In this document: one piece after another, positions 33,496 through 42,959 of the stretch | Layout: each line of letters opens with the position of its first letter | Position numbering within the stretch: the stretch's first letter is position 1 | Assembly: GCF_000966285.1 (NCBI RefSeq) | Contig: NZ_KQ031391.1 | Coordinates: forward strand, 4,170,540 to 4,234,539 | DNA: 64,000 nucleotides | Source: Pseudofrankia sp. DC12 | GTDB lineage: Bacteria > Actinomycetota > Actinomycetes > Frankiales > Frankiaceae | Direction: 5' to 3' | Position numbers and translations under genes: made by a program | The notes under the pieces: generated by a model | Databases searched by the model: none | What the model was told of the DNA's origin: nothing | Seen by the model: only the letters and a program-made list of their open reading frames with translations

Positions 33496-34698
33496 CTAAC
33501 GCTCGGCCTGGGCGAGCCAGGCGCGTTGGGTCGCGAGGTCCGCCTCGACCTTGGCGACGTCCTTCGTCCGGCCGGAGGCCTTCGCCTTCTCCAGCTTCTC
33601 CTCCAGCCGGCTGACCGACTCGCGGAGCTTGGCGACGAACGGCGAGGTCTCGGTGTCGTTGCGGGAGAAGCGGGCGTCGTTGGCCTCGCGGATCCGGTCG
33701 CTGATCGTGGCCAGCTGACGCTCCAGCTGGCCGACCGCCTCGCGTGGTACCCGACCGATCGCGTCCCAGCGCTCCTGGATCTCGCGCAGCTTGCGCAGCG
33801 ATCGCTCGGCCTCGGCGGAGTCGAGCGCGGCCGCCTCGGCCAGCAGCGCCTCCTTGGCGGTCTGGTTGGCCCGGGCCTCCGCGTCCCGCTCGGCGTTCAC
33901 CGCGTTGCGCCGGCTGAAGAACGTGTCCTGCGCGGCGCGGAACCGGGCCCACAGCTCGTCGTCGACGTCCTTGGCGGCCCGGCCGGCGGTCTTCCAGTCG
34001 GCCATCAGTGCGCGGAAGCGGGTGCTGGTGGCGCCCCAGTCGGTCGAGTCCGCCAGCGACTCGGCCTCGGCGATGAGCGCCTCCTTGCGCTCCTTCGACT
34101 TGGCCCGCTGGGTGTCGAGCGCGGCGAAGTGCGCCGTGCGCCGGCGGGCGAACTCCTCGCGCGCGGCGGCGATCCGCCGCCACAGGCCGGAGTCGGTCCG
34201 CTTGTCGACGCCGGTGATGGCGCGGAACTCCTCGCCGATCACCCGGAACCGCTCGCTGACCGCCTTCCAGTCCGAGCTCTTCGCCAGCCGTTCGGCCTCG
34301 GCGACCAGCTCCTCCTTGGCGGCGACCGCCTGCGCGGTGCGCGCGGCCCGTTCGGCCTGCACCTGCGACTTGCGGCTCTCGGTCACGCCGAGCAGCGCGT
34401 CCAGCCGGCCGCGCAGCGCGTCGAGGTCGCCGACGACGGCCGCGCTCGGCAGCCCGTCCAGTAGCCGCTGTGCGCTGGAGGCGATCCCCACCGGGTCGAC
34501 CCCGGCGATCGTCACGCGCTTCTCGAGCAGTTCCACCTCGGCGGAAAGGTCGTCGTAGCGGCGCACGAAGTGCGCGAGCCCCTCATCAGGGCTGCCGGCC
34601 CGCCACGAGCCGACAGCGCGCTCGCCCTCGGACGTCCGTACATAGACGGTGCCGTCGTCGGCGACTCGTCCCCACTCGGAGCCGGTCCCGTCACTCAT
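33496..34698 (-). CDS. DUF349-repeat protein
   Basis: The 400-residue, mostly alpha-helical protein has an N-terminal domain (GRVADDGTVYVRTSEGERAV) and then at least three DUF349 repeats, each with the LAxSxDWxxxxxRFRxxxxxF pattern: KSSDWKAVSERFRVIGEEF, DSTDWGATSTRFRALMADW and, degenerate, LREIQERWDAIGRV. A C-terminal coiled coil follows (VSRLEEKLEKAKASGRTKDV). DUF349 proteins are abundant in actinobacteria but have no settled function. ATG 34698; the frame continues upstream without support. It is divergent from the ABC operon. Confidence 0.88.
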   Translation of the reverse strand: MSDGTGSEWGRVADDGTVYVRTSEGERAVGSWRAGSPDEGLAHFVRRYDDLSAEVELLEKRVTIAGVDPVGIASSAQRLLDGLPSAAVVGDLDALRGRLDALLGVTESRKSQVQAERAARTAQAVAAKEELVAEAERLAKSSDWKAVSERFRVIGEEFRAITGVDKRTDSGLWRRIAAAREEFARRRTAHFAALDTQRAKSKERKEALIAEAESLADSTDWGATSTRFRALMADWKTAGRAAKDVDDELWARFRAAQDTFFSRRNAVNAERDAEARANQTAKEALLAEAAALDSAEAERSLRKLREIQERWDAIGRVPREAVGQLERQLATISDRIREANDARFSRNDTETSPFVAKLRESVSRLEEKLEKAKASGRTKDVAKVEADLATQRAWLAQAER

Positions 34699-34878
34699 CG
34701 CAATCCCAAGATCGACATCAGGTTGCCTGTCATTCTTGCAGGCATCGGGCCCCAGTGGGATCCCTGACGCAGATCCGGTGACAACCAGGTAGCCGTCACC
34801 GGACAGTTTGGTTGAGTTCACTTGCTCGTCAGCCGTGCTCCTAGGCAGGTGGCGCGTCGCGGGCCAAGATGCGTAACC

Positions 34879-35901
34879 ATGGCAAGAGGGACGCCGGCGG
34901 GCAACGCTACGGCCGGTTGGCGGGCCGGAGCGCTGCTGTTCCCTGCGCTGCTCGGGCTGGGAGTGTTCGTGCTCGGCCCGGCGCTGGTCTCCGCTTTCGC
35001 CGCCGGCACCGACAAGACCCTGACCGGCCCGAGCTTCCACTGGGTCGGCACCGCGAATCTACGCGAGGCCTTCCACGACCCGGATCTGGGGAAGACGGTT
35101 GTCAACACGCTGGAGTACTGCGCGCTGACCGTGATCCCGGCGGTCCTCGTCGGGTTGGCACTCGCGCTCGCCACCCAGAAGGTCGCCCGGGGGCGCGGCA
35201 TGCTGCGGCTCGCCCTGTTCCTGCCGGTCAGCGCGAACCTGGTCGCCATCTCGCTCGTCTTCGCCTACATGTTCGATCCGAGCCCGCAGGGCCTGGCGAA
35301 CACGGTCGTCGGCTGGTTCGGCGTCCACCCGCAGAACTGGCTGGGCGACACGTCGACCTCGCTGCCGGTGGTGGCACTGGTCGGCGGCTGGCGCCTCACC
35401 AGCTTCGTGTTCGTGGTCTACCTGGCGGGCCTGACGGCGATTCCGGCGTCTGTCTACGAGGCGGCCGACGTCGACGGCATCCGGGGGTTCGCCCGGCTGC
35501 GGCACATCACCCTGCCGCTGCTCGCGCCCACCACCGTCTTCCTCGGCGTTCTCACGACGATCCTGACGCTGCAGACCTTCGAGACGGTGGCGGTGCTGAC
35601 GAAGGGCGGGCCGTTCCGGTCCAGCGCGACGATCGTCTACTACATCTTCGAGGTCGGCTTCACGGGCTCGTTCCGGATCGGCTACGCCTCCGCGATCGCG
35701 CTGTTGCTGATCCTGGCCATCGTGCTGATCGGCGTACTGGGCTCGGTCCTGGGCCGGCGGGCTCGGGCCCGAGCCGCTCGGGCTGACGGCGGCGGCGCGG
35801 ACCTGGCCGTCGACAGCGCGGCCGGCGCCGCGCTGGTGAGCCGCGGCACTGGGCCCGGTAAGGCAGCAGTGTCCGGCGGCGCGGCGGCGGTGTCCGGATG
35901 A
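34879..35901 (+). CDS. Sugar ABC transporter permease 1 (MalF/UgpA type)
   Basis: The 340-residue membrane protein has six main helices and the permease EAA loop YEAADVDGIRGFARLRHITL, which contacts the ATPase. ATG 34879 gives a usual short N-terminus. The C-terminal ~50 residues are an Ala/Gly tail. It is the first gene of a four-gene CUT1 operon with the order permease-permease-binding protein-ATPase, and its stop overlaps the next start (ATGA). Confidence 0.92.
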   Translation: MARGTPAGNATAGWRAGALLFPALLGLGVFVLGPALVSAFAAGTDKTLTGPSFHWVGTANLREAFHDPDLGKTVVNTLEYCALTVIPAVLVGLALALATQKVARGRGMLRLALFLPVSANLVAISLVFAYMFDPSPQGLANTVVGWFGVHPQNWLGDTSTSLPVVALVGGWRLTSFVFVVYLAGLTAIPASVYEAADVDGIRGFARLRHITLPLLAPTTVFLGVLTTILTLQTFETVAVLTKGGPFRSSATIVYYIFEVGFTGSFRIGYASAIALLLILAIVLIGVLGSVLGRRARARAARADGGGADLAVDSAAGAALVSRGTGPGKAAVSGGAAAVSG

Positions 35902-36767
35902 GCCAGCCGTCAGCGACTCCGACGGCCGCCCGGGGCGGCGGTCGAGCCGCCGGCTTCGCCGGTCGGTCGGTGATTCTCGCGCTGGGCGTCTTCTTCGCGC
36001 TGCTGCCGTTCGTCTGGATGGTGCGCACGGCGTTCGGGCCGTCCCAGTCCGCCTTCCAGCTGACGTCGAACCCGATTCCCCAGTCGGTCAGCTTCGACGC
36101 GTTCCAACGGGCCTGGGCTGACGGCCACCTCGGCCGGGCGCTGCTCACCGGGATCGGGGTCAGCCTGGCGATCGTGGTGCTGCAACTGCTGACGGCCGTT
36201 CCTGCCGCCTACGTGTTCGCCTGGCTGCCGTTCCGGGGCCGGGCCGCGGTGTTCGCCGTGGTGCTCGCCACGCTGCTCATCCCGAGCCAGGTGACCGCCA
36301 TCCCGAACTACGTGACGATCTCGGCCCTGGGGCTGTCAAACACCCGCGTCGGGCTGGTACTGCCGTTCATGACGAGTGCTGCCGCGATCTTTCTGTTGCG
36401 CCAGTACATGACGACAATTCCGGTCTCGGTGCTGGAAGCGGCTCGGATGGACGGTCTTGGCCCGCTGCGGACGCTGCGGACCATCGTGGTGCCGCTGTCG
36501 ATGCCGGCGATCGCCACCGTCTCGGTGTTCAGCTTCCTGCTGTCCTTCAACGAGTACCTCTGGCCGGTGCTGGAGGCCCGCTCGCCCGAGATCGCCACGC
36601 CGCCGCTGGCCCTGGCCACCATGCTCGCCTCGCCCAAGTACGGCCTCCCGGACTTCGCCGAGCTCGCCGCCGGCGCGCTGGTGGTCAGCCTGCCCACCCT
36701 CGTCGTCTTCTTCATCGCCCAGCGCCGCCTCACCTCGGGCCTCACCGGCACCGGTGTGGGTGGCTGA
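35898..36767 (+). CDS. Sugar ABC transporter permease 2 (MalG/UgpE type)
   Basis: The 289-residue membrane protein has a first helix FAGRSVILALGVFFALLPFV, the EAA loop LEAARMDGLGPLRTLRTIVV and the LPDFAELAAGALVVSLPTLV end typical of MalG/UgpE. It pairs with permease 1 to form the channel. ATG 35898 overlaps the previous stop by four bases. Confidence 0.93.
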   Translation: MSQPSATPTAARGGGRAAGFAGRSVILALGVFFALLPFVWMVRTAFGPSQSAFQLTSNPIPQSVSFDAFQRAWADGHLGRALLTGIGVSLAIVVLQLLTAVPAAYVFAWLPFRGRAAVFAVVLATLLIPSQVTAIPNYVTISALGLSNTRVGLVLPFMTSAAAIFLLRQYMTTIPVSVLEAARMDGLGPLRTLRTIVVPLSMPAIATVSVFSFLLSFNEYLWPVLEARSPEIATPPLALATMLASPKYGLPDFAELAAGALVVSLPTLVVFFIAQRRLTSGLTGTGVGG

Positions 36768-36828
36768 GCCCGCCGCGCACCCGACCAGCTACGACCGTCG
36801 CGCCCCCGGGGCCGTGGAAGGAAAAGCC

Positions 36829-38241
36829 GTGATCCGCAACGACTCCTCTGGCGGGCGCGGCGCGCGCCCGCGCCCGCGCGGCCGAGTGGTGGGCCTGCGC
36901 GTGACGCTGCCGCTCCTGGGTGCCGCGGTCGCCCTGGCGATCTCCGCCGCGGCCTGCGGCGGTGGCGGCAGCTCCGGCGTCCCCGATCTGCGGCCGACGG
37001 CCCGGGCAGCGAGCGCCGGCGTGAACGGGGTCAACGGCGCGACCGCGTCCCCCGAGTGCGCCAGCAAGGTCAAGACGCTGTCCTTCTACGGCGTCGCGCA
37101 GCTCTCGGACGTCGCCAAGTCCGCGAAGCTGTACATGGAGAAGGCCCACCCCGGCCTGACCGTCCAGCTCAACTCCACGGCGGGCGACTACGTCCAGCTG
37201 GTCCAGCAGATCTCGGCGGACAGGGCCGCCGGCAAGCAGACCGACGTCGCCGTCGCCGGCTTCGACCTGCTGCCGGTGTTCGCCAAGCAGCTGGGCGCCC
37301 AGGAGCTGCCAGCGTCGCTGCTGCGCAGCACCTACGACCAGCGTTTCCTCAAGCTCGGCCAGGTGGGCGGCAAGCAGATCGGCATCCCGGACCAGGTCTC
37401 GATGCCGGTGCTGGCGTACAACGCGGACGTCCTGGCCAAGGCCGGTGTCGACCCGAAGACGCTGGCGACGACCGACGGCGTGCTCGCCGCCGCCGCCAAG
37501 ATCAAGGCGGCTGACCCGAGCATCCAGCCGATCGACCTGCCCACCGGCCAGCAGTTCGGCCAGTGGTACCTCAGCACGCTCGCGAGCTCCAAGGGCACCC
37601 TGATCCAGAACGCGAACGGCACGCCGAACCTGACGGCGCCCGACGTCGTCGCGGCGGCGCAGTTCCTCGGCAAGGCCGGCGCCTTCGGCCCGCAGTCCGA
37701 CGACCCGACGCAGGGCGGCCTGCTGAGGTTCGGCATCCAGAAGCAGACCGCGATGGTCGGGGCGACCATCGCCTCGATCGGGGCCGGCATCAAGTACATC
37801 CAGAGCCAGGGGGCGAAGGGCTTCAAGTTCGGCGTGATGCCCTTCCCGACGCTGCCCGGCGGCAAGAACCTCCCAATCGCCGGTGGCAACGCGCTGACCG
37901 TGCTCGCCACCGACAAGTGCCAGAAGGAGATGGCCACCGAGCTGGTGGTCGCGATGCTGGCCCCGGACGTCGTGGCCGCCAGCGTCGAGGCGGTCAGCTA
38001 CCTTCCGGTCGACACCGCTGCCGCCACCGAGCTGGCCGGCTTTTACCAGCAGTACCCCGAGCTGGTGCAGTTCAAGGGCCTCGGTGACTTCCTGCGGCCG
38101 GCGCCGGCCTGGCCGGGCACCCGCGGCGGCGAGGTGCCGCAGGCACTCACCGACCAGGTGATCCACGTGATGAAGGGCACCGGCCCGGCGACGGCCATGC
38201 GTGACGCCCAGGCGACGGCGACACAGCTGACCGCGTCATGA
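36829..38241 (+). CDS. Extracellular solute-binding lipoprotein, family 1
   Basis: GTG 36829 follows GGAAGG and gives a basic N-terminus, a hydrophobic signal and a lipobox-like AAACGGGG. The mature 430 residues have the periplasmic-binding-protein fold: KTLSFYGVAQLSDVAKSAKL, DVAVAGFDLLPVFAKQLGAQ, QIGIPDQVSMPVLAYNADVL, and a hinge segment GVMPFPTLPGGKNLPIAGGN. It captures the substrate outside the membrane; sugar type cannot be read from sequence (glycerol-3-phosphate/oligosaccharide class). The stop overlaps the ATPase start. Confidence 0.92.
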   Translation: MIRNDSSGGRGARPRPRGRVVGLRVTLPLLGAAVALAISAAACGGGGSSGVPDLRPTARAASAGVNGVNGATASPECASKVKTLSFYGVAQLSDVAKSAKLYMEKAHPGLTVQLNSTAGDYVQLVQQISADRAAGKQTDVAVAGFDLLPVFAKQLGAQELPASLLRSTYDQRFLKLGQVGGKQIGIPDQVSMPVLAYNADVLAKAGVDPKTLATTDGVLAAAAKIKAADPSIQPIDLPTGQQFGQWYLSTLASSKGTLIQNANGTPNLTAPDVVAAAQFLGKAGAFGPQSDDPTQGGLLRFGIQKQTAMVGATIASIGAGIKYIQSQGAKGFKFGVMPFPTLPGGKNLPIAGGNALTVLATDKCQKEMATELVVAMLAPDVVAASVEAVSYLPVDTAAATELAGFYQQYPELVQFKGLGDFLRPAPAWPGTRGGEVPQALTDQVIHVMKGTGPATAMRDAQATATQLTAS

Positions 38242-39419
38242 CCGGCACGGACGTGGCCGCGCGGCCCGACGGCGCCATCACCCCCGGCGAGACGGCCGGG
38301 GTGCCGATCGAGATGGTGGGCCTGGGCCGGGACTTCGGCTCGGTCAGGGCGCTCGACGACGTGAGCATGTCGGTGCGGCCCGGCGAGATCGTCGCGCTGC
38401 TCGGCCCGTCCGGCTCGGGAAAGTCGACCCTGCTGCGGATCTGCGCTGGCCTGGAGGCGGCCTCCGCCGGCCAGTTGCTGTTCGCCGGCGTGGACCAGGC
38501 CGGCATCGCCCCGCACCAGCGGGACGTCTCCCTGGTGTTCCAGCACTACGCGCTCTACCCGCACCTCTCAGCGCTGGACAACCTGACGCTCGCGCTGCGC
38601 TACGGCCGCCGGCAGCCCAAGAAGGCGGCCGTGGCGCGGGCCCGCGAGACGCTGGACATGCTCGGCATCGGCGCGCTGGCCGATCGGCGCCCCGCCCAGA
38701 TGTCCGGCGGCCAGCGCCAGCGGGTCGCGATCGGCCGGGCGCTGGCGCGGCAGTCCCGGGTCGTGCTGCTCGACGAGCCGATGTCGGGCCTGGACGCCAA
38801 GCTGCGGGTCGAGCTGCGGGTGGAGATCGTCGCGCTGTTGCGCCGGCTCGGGTCCACGGCCCTGTTCGTCACCCATGACCAGGCCGAGGCGATGGCGGTC
38901 GGCGACCGGGTCGCGGTCCTCAATGCCGGCCGCCTCGAGCAGCTCGGCACCCCCGACGAGGTCTACGACCGTCCAGCGACCCGGTTCGTGGCCACCTTCG
39001 TCGGTAGCCCACCCATGAACGTCCTGGACGGCACCCTCGCCGGCGGCGTCCTGCGCGGTGCTGGATTCGCCGTCGCGGCCCCGGCCGGAGCGTCGGCCGT
39101 CGGCGTCCGCCCGGAAGGGCTGACGTTGGCCTCGGCCGAGCCGGCGCCCGGCGCCGTCGCGCCGCTCGGCGACGGCGCGGGTGTCGACGACGGCGCGGCG
39201 CCCGCCGACGGCACCCTGCGGCTGGACGGCACTGTCGTGGTCTCCGAACGCCTGGGCGCCGAACGTGTCATCTACGTCCAGACCGTGGCCGGCCCCGTGG
39301 CCGTCCGCGTCCCGACCGGCAGTTCCGCCCAGCCTGGCGCGTCCGTCACCCTGGCCGCCCGGGCCGCAGCCTGCGCGTTCTTCGCCTCGGACGGGGCGCT
39401 GCTCCCGGCGCGCCGGTAG
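38238..39419 (+). CDS. Sugar ABC transporter ATPase (MalK/UgpC type)
   Basis: The 393-residue product has all ABC motifs in order: Walker A GPSGSGKST, Q-loop FQHYALYPHL, signature MSGGQRQR, Walker B VVLLDEP and H-loop VTHDQAEAM. A C-terminal ~130-residue TOBE/OB regulatory domain follows, with an Ala/Asp/Gly-rich insert. The ATG overlaps the binding-protein stop by four bases. Having its own ATPase, the operon may not need a shared MsiK-type ATPase. Confidence 0.95.
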   Translation: MTGTDVAARPDGAITPGETAGVPIEMVGLGRDFGSVRALDDVSMSVRPGEIVALLGPSGSGKSTLLRICAGLEAASAGQLLFAGVDQAGIAPHQRDVSLVFQHYALYPHLSALDNLTLALRYGRRQPKKAAVARARETLDMLGIGALADRRPAQMSGGQRQRVAIGRALARQSRVVLLDEPMSGLDAKLRVELRVEIVALLRRLGSTALFVTHDQAEAMAVGDRVAVLNAGRLEQLGTPDEVYDRPATRFVATFVGSPPMNVLDGTLAGGVLRGAGFAVAAPAGASAVGVRPEGLTLASAEPAPGAVAPLGDGAGVDDGAAPADGTLRLDGTVVVSERLGAERVIYVQTVAGPVAVRVPTGSSAQPGASVTLAARAAACAFFASDGALLPARR

Positions 39420-39458
39420 GGCTTCCGCGGATCGCCCCGAGCCGCCGGTCAGAAAGAG

Positions 39459-39527
39459 GTCCCCACCGGCTCGCGCTCGCACCGGGTGGTGGGCAACGGA
39501 GGTGTCGGTCCGCGAGCCGGTGGGGAC
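39459..39527. terminator. Long-arm inverted repeat between convergent genes
   Basis: GTCCCCACCGGCTCGCG (39459-39475) and its exact complement (39511-39527) form a 17-bp stem with a 35-nt spacer, 40 bases after the ABC ATPase stop and before the convergent regulator gene. Confidence 0.65.
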
Positions 39528-39664
39528 GTGCGGGCAGGCCGGAGGCAGCGAGGAGCTCGGGCGAGTCCTCGCGTGGTCGCCGGCTCTGGCGGCAGGCCGC
39601 GGCCCCGTGGCCCGGCCGCTCGGGCCGCCGGACCACTCGGGCCGCGGGTTGGCCGGACGGCCGG

Positions 39665-41014
39665 TCAGACCAGCTCGGCGAGCTGCTGGTCGAGGTCGCG
39701 CGCGGCTGGGACGGCGGTGTGGCGGCGCAGCCGGCGGCGGACCTCGTCGGCGCGCCGGGCGTTGCGCCGGGACCGGGTCGCGGTCAGCAGCGGGATCGAC
39801 TCGGTGGCCAGGGCGCAGCCGTTGTCGAGGTTGCCCAGGTCGATCTGCACGCCGGCCCGGCGCAGCAGGTAGGTGGCGTGGTCGCGGACCTTCTGGGCCG
39901 GGTGGGCGAGCAGCGCCTGGCCGAGCCAGCGGTCGGCGGACGGGAGGTGTCCGAGGTCGATGTAGCAGCAGCCGACCTGCGCCTGGAACTCGGCCTCGTC
40001 GAAGTAGACGGCCCACGGCGGGTCCTGCGCCTTCGCGTGGCTGAACGCCGCCTCGGCGATGCCCAGCTCCCGCATGCAGGAGACCTGGTCGCCGAGCGCC
40101 GCGTGCGCGCGGGCCATCCGCATGTGCAGCATCGCGCCGACCCGGCCGCTGGCGCCGGCCGCCGTGCGCACGGCGGCGTCGGCCAGCTCGATCGCCTCGG
40201 CCGGACGGGAGAAGTCGACGCACTGCAACGACATGTTCTTCAGCACGTTGGCGCCGAGCAGCCGGTCGCCGCCGACGTGCGCCGCGTGCAGTGCGGTCAC
40301 CCAGTACCGCTGGGCCGCGGTCTGGTAGCCGGCGTCGAACGAGACCCAGCCGGCGAACCGGGCCAGCTCCGCCGCGACGACGTGCAGCTGGCGGCCGATC
40401 CGCTCCGAGTAGCGGCTGCGGGAGAGCAGCTGGGTGACAACGCCCAGCTCGGCGTCGACCAGGCGGCGGACGCTCTCGCCACCGAGGCGGTCGTCCATCA
40501 CCCGCAGGCCCGGGATGTTGTGCGCGATCCGGTGCACGATCTGCTCGTCAACGAGGCCGCCGTCGAGCGCGCCGGCGAGGTGCGCGGGCTCCAGGCCGAG
40601 CCACTCGCCGGCCAGCACGGCGACGCCTGACCCGGTGATCGTCAGGAACCCCCTGCGGTCGGTGAGGGCGTCCTGCACGACGTCGGTGAGGGCGCTGAGA
40701 CTGCCGGCCTGCGTCCACGGGTAGTCGGTGCGGACGTTGTCGCCCGTGGGCAGCCAGGACGGCCAGGGGTGGGACTCCAGCCGCTCGGTCGGCACCCCCA
40801 GCTCGGTGGCCAGGGCGAGCTGGGACACCCGGTCCGGGACGACGCCACGGTGCTCCCAGCGCCACACCTTCTGCCGCTCGGCCGCCATGTTGGCCACGCC
40901 CAGGTCACGCGCCCGCTTGGCGACGACACGGGCGAGCTTCTGATACGACCAGCCCCGTTGGGCACGGACGAAGGCCAATGGGTGTGCGCAGGCCTGGGCG
41001 TTCTCCGTCAGCAT
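39665..41014 (-). CDS. XRE/TPR-type transcriptional regulator
   Basis: The 449-residue product has an unusual N-terminal DNA-binding domain (HPLAFVRAQRGWSYQKLARV, RQKVWRWEHRGVVPD) typical of a large streptomycete/frankial regulator group. A hydrophobic middle (GSGVAVLAGEWL) and TPR-like helical repeats (RYWVTALHAAHVGGDRLLG, MARAHAALGDQVSCMREL, LGQALLAHPAQKVRDHATYL) follow. Such proteins often control development or secondary metabolism. Ligand or peptide sensing by the TPR part is inference. ATG 41014 follows GGAGGAG. Two Cys (GCC) and the last ~40 Arg-rich residues are notable. Confidence 0.85.
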   Translation of the reverse strand: MLTENAQACAHPLAFVRAQRGWSYQKLARVVAKRARDLGVANMAAERQKVWRWEHRGVVPDRVSQLALATELGVPTERLESHPWPSWLPTGDNVRTDYPWTQAGSLSALTDVVQDALTDRRGFLTITGSGVAVLAGEWLGLEPAHLAGALDGGLVDEQIVHRIAHNIPGLRVMDDRLGGESVRRLVDAELGVVTQLLSRSRYSERIGRQLHVVAAELARFAGWVSFDAGYQTAAQRYWVTALHAAHVGGDRLLGANVLKNMSLQCVDFSRPAEAIELADAAVRTAAGASGRVGAMLHMRMARAHAALGDQVSCMRELGIAEAAFSHAKAQDPPWAVYFDEAEFQAQVGCCYIDLGHLPSADRWLGQALLAHPAQKVRDHATYLLRRAGVQIDLGNLDNGCALATESIPLLTATRSRRNARRADEVRRRLRRHTAVPAARDLDQQLAELV

Positions 41015-41751
41015 CGACGATCTCCTCCGGATTGCGTGCACAGATATCCGTGGCGACAGCCGGGTCAGGGGCAGGGTCCCCGCCAGTCCCGCTGGGACCG
41101 GCCGGGATGTCGGCGGGACATCCTTGGCCCACCGCTCCCTGTGCGACCGCCCCCCGCGGGCCTGCTTTTCGCGGGTCCGCTAGCGCTCCACAACCCGGTG
41201 GCGGTCACTGCGTGTCGCCTGACGAACGTTTCGTAGGCGCATGGCAACGCTATGTCGCGACATCTGCCATCGATAGTGTTGACCGCAGTGCGTTGCGTGC
41301 ATTGAGGCCACAAGTGGCCCACTCGTGGCCCTCGATTGCACACCCCCGGACAATCGCCGCCGTCGGCGTAGGCCCGGCCGCGCCGGCCATCTGGGCCCTG
41401 ATCAGCCAGGATGGCGGCAGGGGTGACATCGGGGGCGGAACCAGGCCGCGACGGTGTGGGTGTGCAGTCGGCCGGGCGAAGTGCGCCGGGTCCGAAGACC
41501 AGCTTGATCCTGGCGCCGACCTGACTGGCACTCGTGAGCCACAAGGGCCGTGTACGACCCAAAAAAACCGGCGGATCCGTACATGGAAGGCGAGGATCGG
41601 AGGCCGGCCGCACGGTGGAAAAGCCGGCCGCCACGCCGCTACGTGACCGCCGTCGGACACGGATCGTGACGGGCAGCGGCGGGCCCATCGGGCCGACGCC
41701 CGGCCACCCGGCGAGGTTCGAGGCCGCGCCGGGCACTGCCGCGGGAGCCGG
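41015..41751. other. 737-bp gap with no supported gene
   Basis: Open frames here have neither domain similarity nor ribosome-binding sites. Visible elements are a 12-bp palindrome ATGTCGCGACAT (41252-41263), in a locally AT-richer region that could hold the promoter of the XRE/TPR regulator, and an A7 run near 41562. I see no RNA-gene signature. Confidence 0.5.
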
Positions 41752-42951
41752 CTAGCGCAGCAGGTGGCCGGCGGGCCGATCCGGCCGGACCGGGCCGGAG
41801 CAGGGATCGATCTGGGCGGCGACCTCGTGGCCGTCCTGGTCGTTGACGACGAGCGGAGCGTCATCCGCGACGGAGCGCTTGACCATCGCCAGCGCCACCG
41901 GGCCCAGCTCGGCGTGTACGCGGGAGGAGCCGACGAAGCCGACCTGCCGGCCGCCGGTCACCACCGGCGACCCGGGCGCGGCGGCCGCCCCGTCCAGGTG
42001 CAACAGCACCAGCCGGCGTGGGGGCCGGCCGAGGTTGTGTACCCGGGCCACCGTCTCCTGGCCCCGGTAGCAGCCCTTGTCCAGGTGCACGGCGCCGGTG
42101 AGCCAGCCGACCTCGTGCGGGATCGTGCGGTGGTCCGTGTCGGCACCGAGCCGGGGGCGGTGGGCGGCGATCCGGATCGCCTCGAACGCGTCGACCCCGG
42201 CCGCCGTCGCGCCGGCGGCGAGCAGCCGCTGTGCGACCGTGACGAGTGCGGATCGCGCGACCAGCAGATCGGCGCCGTAGGGCATCCGGCGGGCCAGCAC
42301 GTCCGGTCCGAACCGTGCGACCGGGTAGCGGCCCGCCTCGGCCGGCAGCCCCGCCGCGCCGTCGCCCGTCGGCGCGGCCCAGTCGGCCGGCACGTCCGCC
42401 TCGTCGCCCCCCAGCGCCCGGGTGACCGTCGCCGCGGCCTCGGGGCCAACCAGCGACAGCACGGCCGTCGTCGCCGTCACGTCCGCCGGCTCGACTCGGA
42501 GCAGGAAACGCATCGACTCCAGGAAGCGGGTCAGCGTGGCCGCGCCGCCGGGCTGATCGTCGCCGAGGGAGGCGGCACCGCCCGGCTCGACGTCGATCCA
42601 GGTCGTCTGGCCGTCGTCGGCGAGCACCAGATGATGTTCGACGTGACCGTGCGGGGACAGCAGCAGCGCCTCGGTGCCGCGCATCGGGCGCAGCGCGCTC
42701 AGGTGCTGGGAAGTCAGGCTGTGCAGCCAGGTCAGCCGGTCCGGCCCGGTGACCCGCACGACGCCGCGGTGCGACCGGTCCACCAGCACCGCGCCGGTCG
42801 AGGCCAGGCGCTGCTCCCGCAGCGGGTCGCCGTAGTGCGCGGCCACCCCCGCGTCGGCCCCGTCGGCCGCGACCGCGCCGGGCAGGTCGAGCAACGGTGA
42901 CCGGTAGCCGGCGGTGGCGGTCGGGTCCGAGGCGGTGGCGGCGTCGCTCAT
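41752..42951 (-). CDS. ygfZ: YgfZ/GcvT-like folate-binding protein
   Basis: The 399-residue product has the GcvT fold and the YgfZ signature KGCYRGQE (from residue 292), with the Cys that is essential in family members. YgfZ binds tetrahydrofolate and helps assemble or repair iron-sulfur clusters in enzymes such as MiaB. The N-terminal GcvT domain has RGVVRVTGPDRLTWLHSLTS. ATG 42951 is used; TTG 42963 is an alternative. It lies eight bases after the Nur-like gene and is probably co-transcribed. Confidence 0.93.
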   Translation of the reverse strand: MSDAATASDPTATAGYRSPLLDLPGAVAADGADAGVAAHYGDPLREQRLASTGAVLVDRSHRGVVRVTGPDRLTWLHSLTSQHLSALRPMRGTEALLLSPHGHVEHHLVLADDGQTTWIDVEPGGAASLGDDQPGGAATLTRFLESMRFLLRVEPADVTATTAVLSLVGPEAAATVTRALGGDEADVPADWAAPTGDGAAGLPAEAGRYPVARFGPDVLARRMPYGADLLVARSALVTVAQRLLAAGATAAGVDAFEAIRIAAHRPRLGADTDHRTIPHEVGWLTGAVHLDKGCYRGQETVARVHNLGRPPRRLVLLHLDGAAAAPGSPVVTGGRQVGFVGSSRVHAELGPVALAMVKRSVADDAPLVVNDQDGHEVAAQIDPCSGPVRPDRPAGHLLR

Positions 42952-42959
42952 GCCACTAG

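Noticed and set aside
36742-38166. Long minus-strand frame opposite the solute-binding protein
   Set aside because: Pure antisense shadow of a well-supported lipoprotein gene.
40978-41646. 222-codon plus-strand frame in the gap upstream of the XRE/TPR regulator
   Set aside because: It begins inside the regulator gene on the other strand, has no ribosome-binding site and no recognisable domain.
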